Shown here in pieces: positions 32,016-32,317 of a stretch of DNA of 32,317 bases. Origin of the DNA: Candidatus Galligastranaerophilus intestinavium (GTDB lineage: Bacteria; Cyanobacteriota; Vampirovibrionia; Gastranaerophilales; Gastranaerophilaceae). The stretch covers positions 1 through 32,317 of the forward strand of contig DVJQ01000018.1 of the NCBI GenBank assembly GCA_018716625.1, read 5' to 3'. How positions within the stretch are numbered: the first letter of the stretch is position 1; every line of letters begins with the position of its first letter. A program made the translations under genes and the position numbers. Below the pieces are notes generated by a model. It was not told the origin of the DNA and did not search any database. It was given only the letters and a program-made list of their open reading frames with translations.

Positions 32016-32317
32016 GGAAAGATATAATCACACTCTGGGAACTGCCGATTGTGCGCTAAAACTTGCAAAAAAATACGGATTAGACGAAAAAAAGGCATAT
32101 TTAGCAGGTCTGCTGCATGATTGCGCTAAATGTAAAAGTAACGACGAACTTTTAAAAATAATAAAACAAGAGCTTAAAAATATTGATGAAGGTGAATTGC
32201 AAAACCATAAAACCCTCCATGCGCCTGTTGGGGAATATTTTGCAAGGACAATGTACAACATAGACGACAGTGAAATTTTAAATGCCATTCGCTACCATAC
32301 AATAGGCAGAGTTAATA
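31969..32317 (+). CDS. yqeK: HD domain protein YqeK (Ap4A hydrolase type), 3' end outside window
   Basis: At least 116 residues are visible to the window edge. HTLGTADCALKLAKKYGLDE, then LAGLLHDCAK, then HAPVGEYFA and IRYHTIGR, are the HD-superfamily metal-binding set typical of YqeK. In the family this hydrolyses diadenosine tetraphosphate. AGAGGA lies 8 nt before the ATG. The normal order nadD-yqeK (often followed by rsfS) is kept. The first 47 bp overlap nadD, and an 8-bp hairpin (31989-32009) lies inside this overlap. Confidence 0.9.
   Translation, partial: MNTDCIKKTLKESLSEERYNHTLGTADCALKLAKKYGLDEKKAYLAGLLHDCAKCKSNDELLKIIKQELKNIDEGELQNHKTLHAPVGEYFARTMYNIDDSEILNAIRYHTIGRVN

Noticed and set aside
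1-32317. CRISPR array, transposon or integrase
   Set aside because: No regularly spaced repeats, terminal inverted repeats with a transposase, or recombinase motifs were seen on either strand.

Overview
The window is AT-rich (about one third G+C by eye), densely coded and bacterial. It has short operons with 1-50 bp overlaps and mostly GGAGG-type ribosome binding sites. The gene mix best fits a host-associated non-photosynthetic relative of Cyanobacteria (Gastranaerophilales/Vampirovibrionia, 'Melainabacteria'). The pointers are a Ycf45/SpoIIIAA-like AAA ATPase with a C-terminal R3H domain, an RqcH/NFACT protein, small lineage-type proteins with an 'NPFG..FKG' motif, and a protein with the 'RLE..l.G' segments known from cyanobacterial and melainabacterial surface proteins. 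The lineage call is inference from protein recall; no search was run.

Layout. 1-2700: a redox and Tat-export block on the minus strand. It holds tatA (cut by the window edge), a 4Fe-4S polyferredoxin that has lost its 5' end, an aldo/keto reductase whose Tat signal peptide sits in another frame, a ferredoxin-nitroreductase fusion and a 57-residue ORF. 2740-6760: minus strand, with a YgjP-type metallopeptidase, the R3H ATPase, purine nucleoside phosphorylase, an omega-like small protein and a secreted hypothetical. 6900-9420: a secreted HExxH-like protein, tRNA-Arg(CCU) with duplicated and inverted tRNA fragments beside it, then three phage-tail-like ORFs closed by a terminator. 9417-9633: a strong promoter followed by a structured, gene-free stretch that folds like 6S RNA. 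9650-14640: a secreted serine-hydrolase-like protein, lineage-type hypotheticals, HU, an internally duplicated small protein and a short-chain dehydrogenase. 14740-18810: DUF1015 protein, GH13 debranching enzyme and Hsp20. 18809-21770: a split chromate transporter diverging from a LexA/UmuD-like repressor plus Y-family polymerase operon with a perfect 22-bp operator-like palindrome. 21790-24680: rpsO, a hypothetical, a PurD-like ATP-grasp protein, a CMP-sugar synthetase and yidD. 24679-31385: a minus-strand housekeeping run of rqcH, then pheT, an RsuA/RluB-type pseudouridine synthase, serS and beta-carbonic anhydrase. 31419-end: nadD and yqeK (cut by the edge), diverging from rqcH.

Most of the window is core metabolism, translation and stress biology. 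The observations most worth following are: (i) the 6S RNA candidate; (ii) five genes whose -10 box lies exactly 6 nt before the start codon with no ribosome binding site, the signature of leaderless mRNAs; (iii) the self-regulated LexA/UmuD-UmuC operon; (iv) the broken Tat-aldo/keto reductase-ferredoxin locus; and (v) the tRNA-fragment mosaic beside a phage-tail-like trio. I did not see a CRISPR array, transposase, integrase, rRNA operon or a clearly new multigene defence system.
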